Positions 60,984-64,000 of a DNA stretch of 64,000 nt are shown one piece after another; the first letter of the stretch is position 1, and each line of letters begins with the position of its first letter. This stretch comes from Rariloculus sp965263005 (GTDB taxonomy: Bacteria; Pseudomonadota; Gammaproteobacteria; Steroidobacterales; Rariloculaceae). Made by a program: the position numbers and the translations under genes. The stretch is taken from NCBI RefSeq assembly GCF_965263005.1, contig NZ_OZ253579.1:1736001-1800000 (forward strand), read 5' to 3'. The notes below the pieces were generated by a model that saw only the letters and a program-made list of their open reading frames with translations, was not told where the DNA came from and made no database searches.

Positions 60984-61820
60984 ATGGGTAAGACCGCATG
61001 CACGAGGACAGCGCTGATTCGAGTACTGCTGTCAACGGCAATGATCAGCGCTCCGGCATTCGCCGAGATCGATCTATCGGGAGAATGGGGACCGAGGTAT
61101 CACGAGGACCAGCCCGAGCGCATTCCTGGGCCCAGCCTGGTCGAGTACGAGGGGATTCCGATTAACGAGGCTGGTCGGCTGCGCGGCTTGAGTTGGAGTT
61201 CATCGCTGCTCAGCGTGCCTGAGCACCAGTGCAAGCCGCATCCATCCGATTACGCACATCGGGGACCGGGCCGAATGAGGATCTGGAAGGAGATCGATTC
61301 TGCATCCCAGGAACTGATCGCAATCCACACGAGGTTACGTTGGCAGGCGCCGGAGCGAACGATCTGGATGGATGGCCGTCCTCATCCTCCGGAATATGCC
61401 GCGCATACGTGGCAGGGCTTTTCCACCGGTGAATGGGACGGCGATGTCCTGGTTGTCACGACGACGCACCTGAAACAGGGCTGGTTGCGGCGCAACGGCC
61501 TTCCGCGTAGCGACATAGCGCAGATGAACGAGCGTTTCATCCGGCATGGCGACTATCTGACCCAGATCGTCGTGATCAACGACCCGGTGTATCTCAGTGA
61601 GCCGTTCATTCGTACCAACAACTGGGTCCTCGACGTTCGCCAGCAGATCACGCCATACTTGTGCGACATCGTCGACGAAGTGGCGTTTCCTCGAGGAACG
61701 ATTCCCCACTATCTGCCCGGTTTGAACCCGTTCGTGAACGAACATGCGGAAACCTACGGAATCCCATTGGAGGCAGCGCTGGGCGGCGCGGCAACGACGT
61801 ACCCCGATTTTATCGAGTGA
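60984..61820 (+). CDS. Secreted WDGDTLVV-motif protein
   Basis: 278 aa. The signal peptide ends SAPAFA; the mature protein begins EIDLSGEWGPRYHEDQPERI. Then PEHQCKPHPSDYAHRGPGRM (first Cys), RLRWQAPERTIWMDGRPHPP, FSTGEWDGDVLVVTTTHLKQ, GWLRRNGLPRSDIAQMNERF, VVINDPVYLSEPFIRTNNWV and ITPYLCDIVDEVAFPRGTIP (second Cys). It forms a subgroup with the 62.9 kb protein (THLxxGxLRRNGxPxS). A strong GGAGGTG site marks the start. Confidence 0.8.
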   Translation: MGKTACTRTALIRVLLSTAMISAPAFAEIDLSGEWGPRYHEDQPERIPGPSLVEYEGIPINEAGRLRGLSWSSSLLSVPEHQCKPHPSDYAHRGPGRMRIWKEIDSASQELIAIHTRLRWQAPERTIWMDGRPHPPEYAAHTWQGFSTGEWDGDVLVVTTTHLKQGWLRRNGLPRSDIAQMNERFIRHGDYLTQIVVINDPVYLSEPFIRTNNWVLDVRQQITPYLCDIVDEVAFPRGTIPHYLPGLNPFVNEHAETYGIPLEAALGGAATTYPDFIE

Positions 61821-61862
61821 CCATGGTGCGCACATTGTTGAACGACGTTCGAGGAGTTTTAC

Positions 61863-62864
61863 GTGATCGCTAAAGGTTGGATCGTATATGGACAGCGGCT
61901 GCGCCTCGTTGCCGTCCTGGCGGCTGCGGTTCTCGCGGGATTGACCGCCGTACCGACGCGTAGCGCCGCACAACAGGATTTCGACGATATCGAGATCAAG
62001 ATACTGCCCGTACAGGGCGGCATCTACATGCTCGTTGGCGCCGGCGGGAATATCACGGTTCAGATTGGTGACGACGGCGTTTTGATCGTGGATACGATGT
62101 TCGCCGAGCTCAGCGACAAGATCGTGGCGGCGATCCGGGAATTGTCCGATGAGCCGATTCGTTTCGTGGTCAACACTCATGCCCATCCCGATCACATCGG
62201 GAGCAACGCGAGCATCGCTCTCAAGGGAAGCAATATCGCCGGCGGCAACGTGGTTGGCGCGATCGCCGACGCGGGTGCTCAGGCGAAGATTGTCGCTCAC
62301 GAAAACGTGCTCATCCACATGAGCATGCAGGACCCTCCGATTGCATTCGAGGCCTGGCCGACGGACGCGTACTACACCGCAAAAAAGGAAATATTCTTCA
62401 ACGGTGAAGCCATTCAGATCTTCCACCAGCCCGAAGCACACACGAATGGCGATAGCATTGCGTTCTTCCGCCGCTCCGACGTCATCAGCACGGGCGACGT
62501 TTTCGTCACAACCGGCTACCCCTACATCGACGTGCAAAACGGCGGCAGCTTTCAGGGCGTCCTCGACGCGTTGAACAACATTATCGATCTGGCCGTCCCG
62601 GCTGACAGGCAAGAGGGCGGTACGATGGTGATCCCCGGCCACGGAAGGCTTTGTGACGAAGCGGATGTAGTCGAGTACCGGGATATGCTGACGATCATCC
62701 GCGACCGTATTCAGCACATGGTCGATGAAGGGTTTTCGCTGCGGCAAGTGCACAGCGCCCGGCCGACTTTGGACTATGACGGCCGCTTTGGCTCGGACTC
62801 GGGTTTCTGGACTACCGAGCAATTCATCGAGACCGTGTATGAAGAGCTCAACGCAAGCGAATAG
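61863..62864 (+). CDS. Exported MBL-fold metallo-hydrolase
   Basis: 333 aa from a GTG start, with leader LVAVLAAAVLAGLTAVPTRS. The metal-binding motif VVNTHAHPDHIGSN (residues about 103-115) is complete, and the further ligands lie in EAHTNGDSIAFFRRSDVIST and VIPGHGRLCDEADVVEYRDM. A two-metal hydrolase is expected; the substrate is unknown. It belongs to the exported, quinoprotein-relative-type group rather than classical lactamases. It is placed between two WDGDTLVV-motif genes and likely co-transcribed with them. Confidence 0.87.
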   Translation: MIAKGWIVYGQRLRLVAVLAAAVLAGLTAVPTRSAAQQDFDDIEIKILPVQGGIYMLVGAGGNITVQIGDDGVLIVDTMFAELSDKIVAAIRELSDEPIRFVVNTHAHPDHIGSNASIALKGSNIAGGNVVGAIADAGAQAKIVAHENVLIHMSMQDPPIAFEAWPTDAYYTAKKEIFFNGEAIQIFHQPEAHTNGDSIAFFRRSDVISTGDVFVTTGYPYIDVQNGGSFQGVLDALNNIIDLAVPADRQEGGTMVIPGHGRLCDEADVVEYRDMLTIIRDRIQHMVDEGFSLRQVHSARPTLDYDGRFGSDSGFWTTEQFIETVYEELNASE

Positions 62865-62882
62865 ACTGCAGAGGGAAGTTCC

Positions 62883-63602
62883 ATGAACCGCAGCACACTT
62901 CCCCGCGCCACGCGATTGGTAGTCGGGATGGGATTCGCCCTTGGCCTTTGCGCTCAGGCGATGGCTCAACCGCAGGCGACACCGGAACCGACGGGCCGCG
63001 AAGCCGCACCGGTGGACATGACGGGCTACTGGGTCTCGGTGATTACCGAAGATTGGCGCTGGCGCATGATGACGCCGGCCAAGGGCGACTATGCCAGCCT
63101 GCCGCTCAACGATGAAGGACGCAGAGTCGCCGATACCTGGGACCCGGATAACGATGCCGATAACTGCAAGCCCTACGGCGCTGCCGGACTCATGCGCATG
63201 CCGCTCCGGATTCATGTCCATTGGGAGGACGACGACACGCTGCGCATCGACACGGACCACGGCATGCAGAGCCGAATGCTGTACTTCAACGATTCCGATT
63301 CGATGGGCGGCGAACCGACATTGCAAGGCGATTCCGTTGCCGAATGGGACGGCGCTTCGTTAAAGGTTGTGACCAGCCATCTGAGCGCCGGTTACCTGCG
63401 CAGGAATGGTGTGCCGTACAGCGAGAACACTGCGTTGACCGAGTACTTCGAACGTCACGCGGCCTACGACGAGGAATGGATCACGGTCACGACCATCGTC
63501 AACGATCCGCAATATCTGCGGCAGGAGTTCATCACGAGCTCGAGCTTCAAGCGGCTTCAGGACGACTCCTCCTGGAACCCCGTCGCATGCGAGTCGCGCT
63601 GA
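62883..63602 (+). CDS. Secreted WDGDTLVV-family protein, divergent
   Basis: 239 aa, the shortest member. The signal peptide ends AQAMAQ. VDMTGYWVSVITEDWRWRMM opens the domain, DNCKPYGAAGLMRMPLRIHV holds the first Cys, SVAEWDGASLKVVTSHLSAG is the altered motif, GYLRRNGVPYSENTALTEYF matches the 61 kb paralogue, and WNPVACESR at the C-terminus holds the second Cys. It is last in the four-gene run, 18 bases after the MBL gene. Confidence 0.75.
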   Translation: MNRSTLPRATRLVVGMGFALGLCAQAMAQPQATPEPTGREAAPVDMTGYWVSVITEDWRWRMMTPAKGDYASLPLNDEGRRVADTWDPDNDADNCKPYGAAGLMRMPLRIHVHWEDDDTLRIDTDHGMQSRMLYFNDSDSMGGEPTLQGDSVAEWDGASLKVVTSHLSAGYLRRNGVPYSENTALTEYFERHAAYDEEWITVTTIVNDPQYLRQEFITSSSFKRLQDDSSWNPVACESR

Positions 63603-63759
63603 AGGCCATCAGTTCCTGCGCTGATCTTCGCGATTCGTGATCTCGCTTCGGTCGAGCGTTCGACTGGGGGTCCGGGTTCGGCGAGATCGGCGCCGACAAA
63701 CGCTTTAGCGGCCGGCCGGTCGCAGGGACGCCGACAGGCGAATGAGGCTGTGACGGACC

Positions 63760-64000
63760 TCAGGGAACGATCGGGCTGCTGCGGTCGACCGACGACGCCT
63801 CGCCGCCGACCATGAGTTCGTGCGCGTAATTCGCTTCCTGGCAGATATACTCGAAGAGTTCGGTGCCTTCTTCCCAATTCAGGTTGAACCCGCCCGTCCA
63901 CGGTGCAGTGTAGGCTCCGGGATCTTCGAAAGTGGCACGGTATTCGATGGTTTCCGCGTCGACGCGCGTCAGCCGCTCGATCGTGTGCAGTTGCTCCGTA
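63760..64000 (-). CDS. Secreted WDGDTLVV-family protein (N-terminus beyond window)
   Basis: Only the C-terminal 80 residues are present: EQLHTIERLTRVDAETIEYR, ATFEDPGAYTAPWTGGFNLN, WEEGTELFEYICQEANYAHE and the end SSVDRSSPIVP. The blocks ERxTRVDxxTIEYxATxEDPxxYTxPW and LFEYxCxEAN match the protein at 50.6-51.8 kb closely. It is convergent with the preceding run, so the expansion continues beyond the window. Confidence 0.75.
   Translation of the reverse strand, partial: TEQLHTIERLTRVDAETIEYRATFEDPGAYTAPWTGGFNLNWEEGTELFEYICQEANYAHELMVGGEASSVDRSSPIVP

Noticed and set aside
61335..63326. Long open reading frame of 663 codons on the minus strand
   Set aside because: It is antisense to three + strand genes with signal peptides, ribosome sites and recognisable MBL or family motifs; its own product has no domain-like features.
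1..64000. CRISPR array, toxin-antitoxin or phage-defence system
   Set aside because: No regularly spaced short repeats, and no gene resembling cas, restriction-modification or known defence families was found. The only regular repeat is the 88 bp tandem without spacers.

Overview
The window is high-GC DNA from a gammaproteobacterium, probably an uncultured one. Gene content and order support this: purM divergent from a DUF2066 gene followed by a CDP-alcohol phosphatidyltransferase and hda; pepA-holC-valS divergent from lptF-lptG; pssA-udg-rimI-prfC; and hflK-hflC. I cannot name a genus from sequence alone.

Layout. Bases 1-23,570 are mostly compact housekeeping DNA: an FkbM methyltransferase cut by the left edge, recD2, a DUF3108 protein, purM, DUF2066, a CDP-alcohol transferase, hda, arsC, a DUF4398 lipoprotein, acylphosphatase, proS, pssA, udg, rimI, prfC, valS, holC, pepA and lptFG. 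After lptG lies an AT-rich segment with DnaA-box-like sites. From about 23.6 kb to 52.2 kb the character changes. Intact secreted-protein genes alternate with broken genes: RidA, gluconate dehydrogenase subunit 3 and GMC, an ABC/GntR/DUF2807 operon, an alpha/beta hydrolase, DUF4159, a carotenoid oxygenase and IS fragments. hflK-hflC (52.3-54.3 kb) is a short core island. A second accessory block, mostly on the + strand, runs from 55.7 kb to the right edge. One tRNA-Pro(CGG) lies at 30.3 kb. There is no CRISPR array, integrase or complete insertion sequence.

The main theme of the accessory DNA is a large expansion of secreted proteins of unknown function. One module is DUF6152-like. It starts with His-His exactly at the predicted signal-peptidase site and carries a second conserved Pro-His. 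The other module carries a WDGDTLVV-type motif and two conserved cysteines. They occur separately as neighbouring genes (28.9-30.1 kb and 55.7-57.0 kb) or fused in one protein (24.0, 36.6, 37.6 and 59.8 kb). About thirteen genes and one decayed copy carry one or both modules. They sit with a TonB-dependent receptor, a LysR regulator with two DNA-binding domains, an MFS transporter, three metallo-beta-lactamase-fold proteins (one fused to an HpcH/HpaI-type aldolase domain), and a DUF1552/DUF1592 haem-protein pair. My inference is an envelope-located, possibly copper-dependent, oxidative or hydrolytic system acting on external organic substrates.

Repeats are also notable: four copies of a 158-159 bp ERIC-like palindromic element plus one degenerate copy, a second short dispersed repeat in three copies, an 88 bp tandem repeat upstream of proS, and a 41 bp insertion-sequence scar present twice.
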